DNA of 64,000 nucleotides from NCBI RefSeq assembly GCF_000412695.1, contig NC_021499.1, forward strand, positions 1,984,001 to 2,048,000, in the 5' to 3' direction. This document shows positions 46,912-58,200 of this stretch, piece after piece; position 1 is the first letter of the stretch, and each line of letters begins with the position of its first letter. This stretch comes from Pseudomonas resinovorans NBRC 106553. GTDB lineage: Bacteria > Pseudomonadota > Gammaproteobacteria > Pseudomonadales > Pseudomonadaceae. The position numbers and the translations under genes were made by a program. The notes under the pieces were generated by a model. It searched no databases. It was not told where the DNA came from and was given only the letters and a program-made list of their open reading frames with translations.

Positions 46912-48264
46912 CTACCGCTCCCGCATCGCCTCCTGGCGGGCCTTGAGCACCGGCTTGAGCAGGTAGTCCAGCACGCTCTTCTGGCCGGTGATGATGTCCA
47001 CCGTGGCGACCATGCCTGGGATGATCAGCAGCGGGTGGTCGTCCTTGCCCAGGTGGCTTTTGTCGGTGCGCACCTGGATCAGGTAGAAGCTCTTGCCTTC
47101 CTCGTCGGTGATGGTGTCGGCGCTGATCAGCTCCAGCCCGGCCTTGAGGCCGCCGTAGATGGTGTAGTCATAGGCGGTGAACTTGACCATCGCCTTCTGC
47201 CCGGGGTGGAGGAAGGCCACGTCCTGCGGGCGGATGCGCGCCTCGATCAGCAGGCTGTCCTCCAGCGGCACCACTTCCACCAGGTCGCTGCCCGGCTGCA
47301 CCACGCCGCCGATGGTGTTGACCTTCAGCTGCTTGATCACTCCGTGCACCGGCGACACCACTGTGGTGCGGCTGACGCGGTCGTCGATGGCCTTGCCGGT
47401 GGAGGTGATCTTCGACAGCTCGGTGCGCACCTCGTTGAGTTCCTTGAAGGCGTCGGAGCGGAAGGACAGCCGGCTCTCCTCCATCTTCCGCTCGATCTCC
47501 GCCATCGCCGACTCGGCACGGGGTATGGCCAGGTTGGTGGCTTCCAGCTCGCCACGGGTTTCCACCGCGCTGCGCTGCAGCCGGAGGATCTCCACCTGGG
47601 AGATGGCGCCGGCCTTCACCAGCGGCTGGGACATGTTCAGCTCCTGCTGGATCAGCCCGAGGCTGGAGCGGTACTGCTGGCTCTTGGAGCGGAATTCGGC
47701 GAGTTCCTGTTTCTTCTGCCGCAACTGCTCGCTGAGGATGCGCTGCTCGCTGTCCAGGCGTTCGTTGCGCGCGCGGAACAGGGCTTTCTCGTCCTCGGCC
47801 AGCTGCGGCGCCTCGCGGGTGATTTCCTCCGGCAGCTGCATGTCGCGACCCTCGGCCTCGGCGGAGAGGCGTTCGACCCGGGCCGTCAGCGCCAGGCGGT
47901 CGGCCTCGCTCTCGCCCTTGTTGGAGCGGAAGCGGGTGTCGTCCAGGCGCAGCAGCACCGTGCCCTTGTCCACCACCTGGCCCTCGCGCACGAGGATCTC
48001 CGAGACGATGCCGCCTTCCAGGTTCTGGATGACCTGCACCTTGCTCGAGGGAATGGCCTTGCCCTCGCCGGTGGTGACCTCGTCCAGCACCGCGAAGTGC
48101 GCCCAGACCAGCGCCACCAGCAGCACGATGCAGGCCACCCAGACGGTGACGCGGGTGGCCCGTGGCGAGTCCTCCAGCACGGCGCCGGCCACCTCCGGCA
48201 TGAACTCGGTGTCGGCGCCGTCGCGGCGGCCGAAATAGGGGTTGGGCGTGTCGGTGTGGGCCAT
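46912..48264 (-). CDS. HlyD/LapC-type periplasmic adaptor of the type I secretion system
   Basis: A 450-residue membrane fusion protein: a short cytoplasmic start, one membrane helix (about 37-60), a lipoyl half-motif VIQNLEGGIVSEILVREGQVVDKGTVLLRLD, long coiled coils (about 115-290) and a C-terminal beta domain. It bridges the inner-membrane ABC exporter and the TolC-like channel. Third gene of the TolC-ABC-HlyD operon, eleven bases after the ABC gene, presumably serving the divergent giant adhesin. Confidence 0.92.
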   Translation of the reverse strand: MAHTDTPNPYFGRRDGADTEFMPEVAGAVLEDSPRATRVTVWVACIVLLVALVWAHFAVLDEVTTGEGKAIPSSKVQVIQNLEGGIVSEILVREGQVVDKGTVLLRLDDTRFRSNKGESEADRLALTARVERLSAEAEGRDMQLPEEITREAPQLAEDEKALFRARNERLDSEQRILSEQLRQKKQELAEFRSKSQQYRSSLGLIQQELNMSQPLVKAGAISQVEILRLQRSAVETRGELEATNLAIPRAESAMAEIERKMEESRLSFRSDAFKELNEVRTELSKITSTGKAIDDRVSRTTVVSPVHGVIKQLKVNTIGGVVQPGSDLVEVVPLEDSLLIEARIRPQDVAFLHPGQKAMVKFTAYDYTIYGGLKAGLELISADTITDEEGKSFYLIQVRTDKSHLGKDDHPLLIIPGMVATVDIITGQKSVLDYLLKPVLKARQEAMRER

Positions 48265-48275
48265 GATGGGTCTCC

Positions 48276-50435
48276 TCAGGCGCCGCCCGATCCGATGCGG
48301 CCTTTGCGCAGGGCGTCGATGACGGTGTCCTTGGGCCCGTCGGCGACGATCTGGCCGTTGTCCAGCACCACCAGGCGGTCCACCAGCGCCAGCATCGAGC
48401 TGCGGTGGGTGATCAGGATCAGTGTCTTGCCCGCCGACCAGTTGGCCAGGCGCTGACGCAGTTGTTCCTCGCTGCTGTTGTCCATGGCGCTGGTGGGCTC
48501 GTCCAGCACCAGCAGCGGTGGGTCGAGCAGCAGGGCGCGGGCCAGCAGCACGGTTTGCCGCTGGCCGCTGGAAAGCAGTTGGCCGCGTTCGCCCACGGGA
48601 CGGTCATACCCCTGGGGATGCTGCCGGGCGAGCTCGGCCACGCCGGTCAGTTCGGCCACTTCGAGCATGCGTTCGTCGCTGACGTAGCGCGCACCCAGGG
48701 TCAGGTTGTCGCGCAGGCTGCCGGCCAGCAGCGGCAAGTCGTGGCTGACGTAGCCGATCTGCTGGCGCAGGTCGCCGATGTCGGTCTGCCGCAGGTCGAT
48801 GCCGTCCAGCAGCAACTGGCCTTCCTCCGGCGCGTAGAAACCGAGGATCAGTCGCGCCAGGGTGCTCTTGCCCGAGCCGCTGCGGCCGATGATGGCGACA
48901 CGCTCGCCGGCGGCCACGCGCATGCTGACCTTGTTCAGTGCCAGGCTGGTCTGGCCCGGATAGCGGAAGTCCACCTGGCGCACTTCCAGGTCGCCCTTGA
49001 AGCTCTGGTGCCGCAGCGGCTGCTGCCCCTCCTCGCGTTCCTGGGGCAGGGACATCAGCGCGTCGGTGGAGGTCATGGTCAGGCGTGCCTGCTGGTAGCG
49101 GGTGATCAGCCCGGCGATCTGTCCCAGGGGCGAGAGCACGCGGCTGTTGAGCATGTAGCAGGCCACCAGGGCGCCGACGCTGAGGTTGCCGGCGATGATG
49201 GCGTAGACGCCGCTGACGATCATCGCCAGGCCGGCGAACTGCTGCATGAACAGGGTGCCGTTGGTGGCCAGCGCGGAGAGGAAGCGCGCGTGGCTGTCGA
49301 GGCGGGTGAGGGCGCCATGGGTGTGTTCCCAGCGGTGCTGGCGCTCGCTTTCGGCGCCGCAGGCCTTGAGGGTTTCCAGCCCCGACAGGGTTTCGATCAG
49401 CAGGGCCTGGCGTTCGGCGCCCAGGGCCAGGCTGCGCTGCACGGTATCGCGCAGGCGCACCTGGATGATGTAGGCGAACAGCGCGGTCAGCGGGAAGGCG
49501 AGGATCGGGATGACCACCAGCGGGCCGCCGAGCAGGCCGATCACCAGCAGCATCAGCACCGAGAAGGGCAGGTCGATCAGGCTGGTGAGGGTCACCGCGG
49601 TGAGGAATTCGCGCAGGCCCTGGAAGTCGTGGATGCTCTGGGCGAAGCCGCCGATGGTGGCCGGGCGCGCCTTCAGCGCCATGCCGGTGATGCGCTCGAA
49701 GAGGGTGGCCGAGAGCACGACGTCGGTCTTCTTCCCGGCGTTGTCCAGCAGGTTGGCGCGCAGGACCCGCAGCAGCAGGTCGAACCCCGTGCCGATCAGC
49801 AGGCCGATGGTCAGTACCCAGAGGGTCGAGGTGGCCTGGTTGGGGACCACGCGGTCGTAGGTCTGCATCACGAACAGCGGCACCAGCATGCCCAGCAGGT
49901 TGATCAGCAGGCTCGCCAGCATGGCGTCGGCGTAGAGCCAGCGGGACAGCTTGAGGGTGTCGCGGAACCAGGATTTCACCCTCGGCAGCAGCGGGTTGCG
50001 GGCCGCCTCCAGGTCGTGGCGCGGACGGGCGAACAGGGCCTGGCCGCTGTACTCCAGGGCCAGGATCTCCCGTGGGACCCACTGCTCGCCGCCATCGGCC
50101 TCGCAGGGCAGGATCAGCGCCTGGCCACGCTCGTCGAAGCGGGTCAGCACTGCGCTGCGGCCGCCCTTGAGCAACAGCAGCAGCGGCAGGTTGAGCGGCG
50201 AGATGGCCGCCAGGTCGCGGCGCAGCAAACGCCCCTGCAGGCCCGCGCGAGCCGCCGCGCGGGGCAGCAGCTCGGCGGACAGGCGCTGGCCCGGCAGCGG
50301 CAGGCCGCTGCACAGGCTGGCGCGGCTAGCCACCTGGCCGTGCAGCCGGCAGAGGATCAGCAACCCGTCGAGCAGCGGGTCGTCATGCCCCTGGCGCGGG
50401 TCCCTGGGACTGTCAGTCCTTTCCATGGTGGTCAT
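48276..50435 (-). CDS. LapB/HlyB-type type I secretion ABC exporter
   Basis: A 719-residue exporter with an N-terminal C39-like domain (about 20-140), a six-helix membrane domain (about 165-440) and an ATPase domain. Walker A is IIGRSGSGKST and Walker B LLVLDEPTSAMD. The signature is LSSGQRQ instead of LSGGQ, as in some LapB-like exporters. The N-terminal domain has no recognisable catalytic Cys-His pair, so it likely only docks the substrate. It drives export of the adhesin. Confidence 0.92.
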   Translation of the reverse strand: MTTMERTDSPRDPRQGHDDPLLDGLLILCRLHGQVASRASLCSGLPLPGQRLSAELLPRAAARAGLQGRLLRRDLAAISPLNLPLLLLLKGGRSAVLTRFDERGQALILPCEADGGEQWVPREILALEYSGQALFARPRHDLEAARNPLLPRVKSWFRDTLKLSRWLYADAMLASLLINLLGMLVPLFVMQTYDRVVPNQATSTLWVLTIGLLIGTGFDLLLRVLRANLLDNAGKKTDVVLSATLFERITGMALKARPATIGGFAQSIHDFQGLREFLTAVTLTSLIDLPFSVLMLLVIGLLGGPLVVIPILAFPLTALFAYIIQVRLRDTVQRSLALGAERQALLIETLSGLETLKACGAESERQHRWEHTHGALTRLDSHARFLSALATNGTLFMQQFAGLAMIVSGVYAIIAGNLSVGALVACYMLNSRVLSPLGQIAGLITRYQQARLTMTSTDALMSLPQEREEGQQPLRHQSFKGDLEVRQVDFRYPGQTSLALNKVSMRVAAGERVAIIGRSGSGKSTLARLILGFYAPEEGQLLLDGIDLRQTDIGDLRQQIGYVSHDLPLLAGSLRDNLTLGARYVSDERMLEVAELTGVAELARQHPQGYDRPVGERGQLLSSGQRQTVLLARALLLDPPLLVLDEPTSAMDNSSEEQLRQRLANWSAGKTLILITHRSSMLALVDRLVVLDNGQIVADGPKDTVIDALRKGRIGSGGA

Positions 50436-50457
50436 GGCGGTGGACTCCCATTCAGGC

Positions 50458-51813
50458 CTATTTCATGTCCGGCAGTTGGGCATCGCTTTTCACTTCACTC
50501 ACGGCGACGGCCTCTGCCGGGACTACGACTTTCTGGCGACGCAGCAGGTCGCCCATGGCCGAAATCACCCGGTACATGGAGAACTCCTCGATGTAGCGCA
50601 CTTCCACGTAGCGGCGGTTGGCGGTGAAGAGTTCGTTCTCGCTGTCCAGAAGGTCCAGCAGGGTGCGCTGGCCGAGGCCGAACTGCTGCTGGTAGGCCTC
50701 GCGGACGCGGGCGGTGTAATCGGCGTAGGAGCGCGCCTCGGGGGTCTGCTTGCGGGCGTTTTCCATGGCGTTCCAGGCCAGCGAGAGGTTCTCGTTGAGC
50801 ACCCGCAGGGCGTTGTTGCGGATGTCCATGGACTGGTTGATCTGGTGCGCGGCGGCCTGCAGCCGGGCCTTGTCGCGCATGCCGTTGAACAGGTTGTAAT
50901 TCATCACGACGCCGGCTCGCCAGGTGTTGTAGTGGCCTTCGTCGCCCTGCACGTTGTCGTCGGCGGTGGTGGCCAGTTCCGCGTCAAGGCGCGGGTAGAA
51001 GGGGGCCTTGGCCGACTTGTACTGGCTCTCCGCAGCTTGCACGTCGGCCTGGGCCGATTTCAGCAGCGGGTTGGCTTCCATCACGCCCTGGCGCGCGGCC
51101 AGCAGGTCGGCGGGCATTTCGCCCTTGATGGTCGCCGGGGATACCAGTTGGTCGGCCGGCAGGCCCACGGCGCTGAAGAAGTTGGCTTCGGCGTCCGCCA
51201 GGTTCACTTCCTCGGTGTAGAGGTTGTTGCGTGCCAGGGCCAGGCGCGCTTCGGCCTGGTCGAAGTCGGCGGTGCTGCCCACGCCGCGTTCGCTGCGCAG
51301 ACCGATCTGGTCGTGGATGCGCTCGTGGGCCATGAGGTTGTTCTTGGCCAGGGTCACCATCTCGCGGCGCTTGAGCACCTCCAGGAAGACCTCCACGGTG
51401 CGCAGCGCCAGGCTTTCGGCGGTGCCCAGGGTGAAGTAGGCGCGGGAATTGACCACAGCCGTGGTGCGATCCACCTCGTTGGGCGTGTTGAAACCGTCGA
51501 ACAGCATCTGCCGCAGTCGCAGTTCGGCGTCACGGAAGTTCAGGGTCTCCTTGTTGTGATCGCCGAGTGCCCGGGTGGTGGGGTTGTCGGTTTGCTCGCG
51601 GCCGACACCGGTGATCAGGTCGACAGTCGGTAGGTAGCCTCCTTTGGCGACTTTTACCTCTTCGTCGGCAACCAGGCGATTCTGGGCGTTGGCCAGGAGC
51701 TCCGGATGTTTGTCCAGGGTGCTCTGAATCGCGTCTGTCAGGGTCATGGCCTGGATTTGCGTGGCAGCCATGGCCAGCAAGATGCTGGACCACAAGGGGG
51801 TGAAAGTGCGCAT
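50458..51813 (-). CDS. TolC-family outer-membrane channel (LapE/BapB-like)
   Basis: A 451-residue outer-membrane efflux protein with a signal peptide (MRTFTPLWSSILLAMAATQIQA) and the TolC repeat pattern: MTLTDAIQSTLDKHPELLANAQNRL at the start and AYQQQFGLGQRTLLDLLDSENELFTANRRYVEVRY in the second repeat. First gene of the secretion operon, 22 bases before the ABC gene. Together they form a complete type I system like BapBCD or LapEBC. Confidence 0.92.
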   Translation of the reverse strand: MRTFTPLWSSILLAMAATQIQAMTLTDAIQSTLDKHPELLANAQNRLVADEEVKVAKGGYLPTVDLITGVGREQTDNPTTRALGDHNKETLNFRDAELRLRQMLFDGFNTPNEVDRTTAVVNSRAYFTLGTAESLALRTVEVFLEVLKRREMVTLAKNNLMAHERIHDQIGLRSERGVGSTADFDQAEARLALARNNLYTEEVNLADAEANFFSAVGLPADQLVSPATIKGEMPADLLAARQGVMEANPLLKSAQADVQAAESQYKSAKAPFYPRLDAELATTADDNVQGDEGHYNTWRAGVVMNYNLFNGMRDKARLQAAAHQINQSMDIRNNALRVLNENLSLAWNAMENARKQTPEARSYADYTARVREAYQQQFGLGQRTLLDLLDSENELFTANRRYVEVRYIEEFSMYRVISAMGDLLRRQKVVVPAEAVAVSEVKSDAQLPDMK

Positions 51814-52285
51814 TTTTTGTCGTTCTCCATGCCGGAATTTTGCTTCCTGGCGCCGAAAAATTGGCGAATATCCATAGCAAACCGTTTCAGGCTTGTAACA
51901 TCAGAGATAAGAGCAACTTTCGAATTTGGCTAATAAGAAATTCGAACAAGGGTTAGCAGGAAAAATTCTTATGCACTCGTCGGATATTCAAGACATCTTT
52001 TTGCCAGCAGGGTGCATGTCTTGGGGCTTCCAGGGCGCCTCTGCTGCGGGAGGTCATGGTCAAGCACATTTCTCGAGCTGCTGGGGCGAGGCAATTCAGA
52101 AGGAGTAGTAGGGCGCCGGGTCGCGTGACGTTTTATTGACATTGCGTGGTTTTTGTTTTTCTGACGCGGCTGCTTTTCTCGATTCTTCTTCCCCTTTTCC
52201 AGGTTCGGACCCGACGTGCTCTGGCCCTCATTGTCTGGGATCGGCGCTGCCCGATTGGCAGCACGCGGTGCGGGAGGAAGGAATC
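51814..52285. promoter_or_regulatory. 472-base divergent control region between the secretion operon and the adhesin
   Basis: The stretch 51840-52000 is markedly AT-richer than its surroundings. It contains a perfect inverted repeat with nine-base arms, TTCGAATTT (51919-51927) and AAATTCGAA (51938-51946), ten bases apart. TTGACA at 52136-52141 is a good -35 box facing the adhesin, with only weak -10 candidates after it. No convincing gene is seen in the region. Confidence 0.5.
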
Positions 52286-55200
52286 ATGGCGGGATCAATC
52301 GGGGTCGTTCGGCAGGTCGTGGGCGAAGTCTTCGCGGTGGCAGCGGACGGCTCGCGCCGCCCCCTCAGCGAAGGCGACCGGGTGTTCGCCGGTGAGCAAC
52401 TGGTTACCGGCGCCCAGGGCGCGGTGGCGGTGGCACTGGCCAACGGTCAGGAGCTGGTGCTCGGCCGTGACAGCAGCCTGCCGCTGAACAACTCGCTGCT
52501 GGCCGGCAGCCCCGATTCCAGCCAGTCCGGCAACGAAAACGTGCCGGCCGCGCCGAGCCAGCAGGACCTCACCGACGTCGAGAAGCTGCAGGCCGCCATC
52601 GAGGCGGGCGTGGACCCGACCCAGGCCGCCGAGGCCACCGCAGCCGGTCCCGGTTCGGGCAGTGGCGGCGGCAATGCCGGCGGCGGCCACTCCTTCGTGA
52701 TGCTGGGCGAAACCGGGGGCGCCGTGGACCCCACCATCGGCTTCCCTACCGGCCCCATCAGTTCCGCCATCGAGTTCCCCGCGCCGGAGACCGGCATTCC
52801 CGCAGTGCCGCTGGCCGCCGCCACGCCGGTCAACGGCGTGCCGCTGGCCCAGGACGATGCGCAGAGCGTCGCCGAGGGCGGTGAAGGCGTGCAGGGCAAT
52901 GTGCTGGACAACGACGACGGTGGGCCGGACCTGCCCACCCAGTTCCTTTCCTGGCAGGCACCGGGGGCCACAAGCGGCGCCAATGGCAGCCTGCTGGTCA
53001 GCAGCCCCTTCGGCGTGATCACCCTGAACCCGGACGGCAGTTACAGCTTCGTCCTGGCCAACGGTGCCGCTGCGGTGGAAGGGCTGGATGAAGGGGAAAG
53101 CGTGCAGCTGACCTACAGCTACAGCATCCAGGACAGCAACGGCGACCAGAGCACGGCGACCCTGACCATAACCATCACCGGCAGCAACGATGTCCCGTCC
53201 CTGGAGGTGAGCTTCCCGGATGCCCAGGGGGGGCCGGCCCAGGTGTTCGAGAAAGGCCTGGCGGATGGCAGCAGCGCCGGCGATGGCAGCACCGTCATCA
53301 ACGGCAGCTTCAGCGTGGCCGATTCCGATGGCCTGGATAACCTCAAATCGCTGTCGGTCGGCAGCCTGAATCTCGACCTCACCACCAGCGGCTTTGCCAG
53401 CCTGGTGGGGCAGAGCTTCGCCGCCGCCCATGGCACGGTGTTGATCACCGGCTACGCCAATGGCACCTACAGCTTCAGCTACACCCTGACCGGCGCCACC
53501 ACCGATGCCGCTGGTCCGGAGACGGACGGCTTCCTTATTACCGTGGGCGACGGCCTGGCCAATGCCTCGGCCAACGTGACCATCGAGATCGTCGACGACC
53601 TGCCCCAGGCCAACCCGGACAGCGGCAGCCTGGTGGAGAACGGCCAACCCTCCAGCCTGGCCGGCAATGTGCTGGGCAACGACGTCGGTGGCGCCGACCA
53701 ACCCAAGGCCTTCACCAGCTGGAACGGCGTGACCGGCGCGACCGCCGGGGAGAACGGCAGCCTGTTGGTGAACACGCCCTATGGCGTGGTGACCCTGAAC
53801 GCCGATGGCAGCTACAGCTTCGTGCTGGCCAATGGGTCGGCGGCGGTGGAGGCGCTGGAGCAAGGCCAGCAGGTAACCCTGCAATACGCCTATTCCATGC
53901 GCGACGGGGATAACGACCCGAGCAGTTCCACCCTGACCATCACCATCGTCGGCAGCAACGATATCCCGACGGTGAACGTCAGCTTCCCGAGTGCCGAGGG
54001 CGGCCTGGCCCAGGTGTTCGAGAAAGGCCTGGCGGATGGCAGCAGCGCCGGCGATGGCAGCACCGTCATCAACGGCAGCTTCAGCGTGGCCGATTCCGAT
54101 GGCCTGGATAACCTCAAATCGCTGTCGGTCGGCAGCCTGAATCTCGACCTCACCACCAGCGGCTTTGCCAGCCTGGTGGGGCAGAGCTTCGCCGCCGCCC
54201 ATGGCACGGTGTTGATCACCGGCTACGCCAATGGCACCTACAGCTTCAGCTACACCCTGACCGGCGCCACCACCGATGCCGCTGGTCCGGAGACGGACGG
54301 CTTCCTTATTACCGTGGGCGACGGCCTGGCCAATGCCTCGGCCAACGTGACCATCGAGATCGTCGACGACCTGCCCCAGGCCAACCCGGACAGCGGCAGC
54401 CTGGTGGAGAACGGCCAACCCTCCAGCCTGGCCGGCAATGTGCTGGGCAACGACGTCGGTGGCGCCGACCAACCCAAGGCCTTCACCAGCTGGAACGGCG
54501 TGACCGGCGCGACCGCCGGGGAGAACGGCAGCCTGTTGGTGAACACGCCCTATGGCGTGGTGACCCTGAACGCCGATGGCAGCTACAGCTTCGTGCTGGC
54601 CAATGGGTCGGCGGCGGTAGAGGCGCTGGAGCAAGGCCAGCAGGTGACCCTGCAATACGCCTATTCCATGCGCGACGGCGATAACGACCCGAGCAGTTCG
54701 ACCCTGACCATCACCATCGTCGGCAGCAACGATATCCCGACGGTGCAGGTGAGCTTCCCGAGTGCCGAGGGCGGCCTGGCCCAGGTGTTCGAGAAAGGCC
54801 TGGCGGACGGCAGCAGCGCCGGCGATGGCAGCACCGTCATCAACGGCAGCTTCAGCGTCGCTGATTCCGATGGGCTGGATAACCTCAAGTCCCTCAGCGT
54901 CGGCAGCCTGAACCTCGACCTCACCACCAGCGGCTTTGCCAGCCTGGTGGGGCAGAGCTTCGCCGCCGCCCATGGCACGGTGCTGATCACCGGCTACGCC
55001 AATGGCACCTACAGCTTCAGCTACACCCTGACCTCCGCCACCACCGATGCCGCCGGTCCGGAGACGGATGGCTTCCTTATTAGTGTGGGCGATGGCCTGG
55101 CCCATGCCTCGGCCACCGTGACCATCGAGATCGTCGACGACCTGCCCCAGGCCAACCCGGACAGCGGCAACCTGGTGGAGAACGGCCAACCCTCCAGCCT

Positions 55201-58200
55201 GGCCGGCAATGTGCTGGGCAACGACGTCGGTGGCGCCGACCAACCCAAGGCCTTCACCAGTTGGAACGGCGTAGCCGGGGCGACCGCCGGGGAGAACGGC
55301 AGCCTGCTGGTGAACACGCCCTACGGCGTGGTGACCCTGAATGCCGATGGCAGCTACAGCTTCGTGCTGGCCAATGGGTCGGCGGCGGTGGAGGCGCTGG
55401 AGCAAGGCCAGCAGGTGACCCTGCAATACGCCTATTCCATGCGCGACGGCGATAACGACCCGAGCAGTTCGACCCTGACCATCACCATCGTCGGCAGCAA
55501 CGATATCCCGACGGTGCAGGTGAGCTTCCCGGATGCCCAGGGCGATGCGGCCCAGGTGTTCGAGAAAGGCCTGGCGGCCGGCAGCAGTGCCGGCGATGGC
55601 AGCAATGTCATCAATGGCAGCTTCAGCGTCGCCGATTCCGACGGGCTGGATAACCTCAAGTCTCTCAGTGTCGGCAGCCTGAACCTCGACCTCACCACCA
55701 GCGGCTTCGCCAGCCTGGTGGGCCAGAGCTTCGCCGCTGCCCATGGCACGGTGTTGATCACCGGCTACGCCAATGGCACCTACAGCTTCAGCTACACCCT
55801 GACGGGCGCCACCACCGATGCCGCCGGTCTGGAGACGGACGGCTTCCTTATTACCGTGGGCGACGGCCTGGCCACTGCCTCGGCCAACGTGACCATCGAG
55901 ATCGTCGACGACCTGCCCCAGGCCAAGGCCGATAGTGCTTCGGTCAGCGAGGGCGGCAGTGTTGGCGGCAATGTGGTGACGGGTGCCGGGCTGGGTTCGG
56001 CGGCTGATATCTTTGGCGCCGATGGTCGGCCGACGCCGACGTCCGGCGTGGTGGGCGTGCGTGCCGGTGGCAATACCGCGATCCCGGCCTCGGGCGGCGT
56101 GGGCACCAGCATCGTCAGCGACCTGGGAACCCTGCTGCTGAATGCCGACGGCAGCTACACCTATACCAGCCATGCGAACAGCCTTGGCCAGGCGGGTGGC
56201 GTCGATACCTTCACCTACACCATCGTCGACGCCGACGGTGACCTCAGCACCACCACCCTGACCATCGATGTGTCCAACATCACTGTGGTGGGAAGCGTGG
56301 GTGCCGGTTCCGACAACGATGTGCGCGAAGCGGCGCTGGGCTTCGGTAGCGAGCCGGGCAGCAATGATGAGTTCGCCAGCGGCACCCTGCAGGCCAGCGG
56401 CGGCAGCGGTCCCTACAGCTTCAGCCTGGGCGCGGGTGCCGGCAACGGCCAATACGGCCAGTTGGTGGTCGATAGCGCCGGCAACTACAGCTATACCCTG
56501 CTCACGGCGCCCAAGGTCAATCCGGGCAATAACGGCAACAACCTGCAGTTCACCGAAACCTTCACCTTCCAGGTGACCGACGCCCACGGCAACATCGGGG
56601 GCGGCACCCTGACCATCGACATCCTCGACGATGTGCCGAGCATCAGCGTCAAGGGCCAGTACGGGCTCGACCTGCAGGTAGACGAAACCCAACTGGGCAC
56701 CGCCGACAGCACCAGCTTCGCCGCAGCCTTTGCGCCAGTGTTCGGCGCGGACGGCGCGGCCAATACCAATGCCACCACCTACAGCCTGGAGGTGAAATCG
56801 CCGGGCGTGGACAGCGGCTTGCGGGACACCGCCACCGGCAACGGCATCCTCCTGTTCAAGGAGGGCGCGGATATCGTCGGGCGCGTGATCGGTGGTGGGC
56901 AGGTGGCCTTCCGCCTGAGCGTGGACGGCGACGGCCTGGTGACCCTGGTGCAGTCGCGGGCGATCTTCCATACCCCCAATACGGGGCCGGACCAGTCGGC
57001 CGGCCTGGCCAGCGGCGACCTGATCAGCCTGACCGCCACCATCACCGACGGCGATGGCGACAAGGACAGCGCCAGCCTAAACCTGGGCGGCGCCATCAGC
57101 TTCAAGGATGACGCCCCCTGCATCGAGCCCTATGTGAAAGTCAGCCTCGACGACGACGCCCTGCCTCACGGGATTCCCGGCGGCGTTGGCGACAACGACC
57201 CGGACACCCGCAACACCAGTGGCGTGATCGAGCATGATTTCGGTGCCGACGGCCCAGGCGAGATCGAGCTGCAGGACAGCGGTGCGCCACAGGGCTTCAC
57301 CTATGTGGAAACCAAGGGCGGCCTGCTGATCAAGCAGGGCGACCTGACCGTCATTACCATCACTCTGGACAAGTTCACCGGCGCCTACACGGTGACCCAG
57401 AACGCGCCGATCCTGCATCCCTATGGCGGCAACGAGAACGACCTGACCTTCGAGATCGAGTACAAGATCGTCGACCGCGATGGCGATCGCGCCGAGGGCT
57501 CGCTGTACATCAAGGTCGACGACGATACCCCGCAGGCGTACGCCGATCACCGCTACCTGACCGAGAACGGCACCCCGGACAACGTCAGCGGCAACGTGCT
57601 GGACAACGACGCCAGCGGCGCCGACCTGGCCAAGGCCTTCAGCAGCTGGAACGGCGTGTCCGGGGCAACCAGTGGCCCGAATGGCAGCCTGCTGGTGAAC
57701 ACCGCCTACGGCGTGGTGACCCTGAACGCCGATGGCAGCTACAGCTTCACCCTGGCCAATGGCTCGGCGGCGGTGGAAGGCCTCGACCAGGACGAGCAGG
57801 TGACCCTGCAGTACGCCTACACCATGCGTGACGGCGACCACGATCCAAGCAGCTCGACCCTGAGCATCACCATCACCGGCAGCAACGATGTGCCCACGGT
57901 GGTGGTGAGCACGCCGAACGCCCAGGGCGACATGGCGATGGTCTACGAGAAGGGCCTGACCAGCCTGGCCGATACCAGCGAGACCACCACCGGCAGCTTC
58001 ACCGTGGGGGACTCGGACGGCCTGGACAACCTCAAGTCCCTGACTGTCGGCAGCATCACCCTGGACCTCACCACCAGCGGCTTCGCCAGCCTGGTGGGGC
58101 AAAGCTTCACCACGGCCCATGGCTTGGTGAGCATCACCGGCTACAGCAATGGCAGCTACAGCTTCAACTACACCCTGACCGGGCCGACCACCGACGTGGC

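Noticed and set aside
51926..52108. Sixty-codon frame in the adhesin control region
   Set aside because: It needs a TTG start inside the inverted repeat, lacks a ribosome site and resembles no known family.
52295..56971. Very long open frame (1,558 codons) antisense to the adhesin
   Set aside because: It is opposite the well-supported repeat protein, shows low-complexity repeats mirroring the sense strand, and has no start context. High GC and biased codons make antisense frames open.
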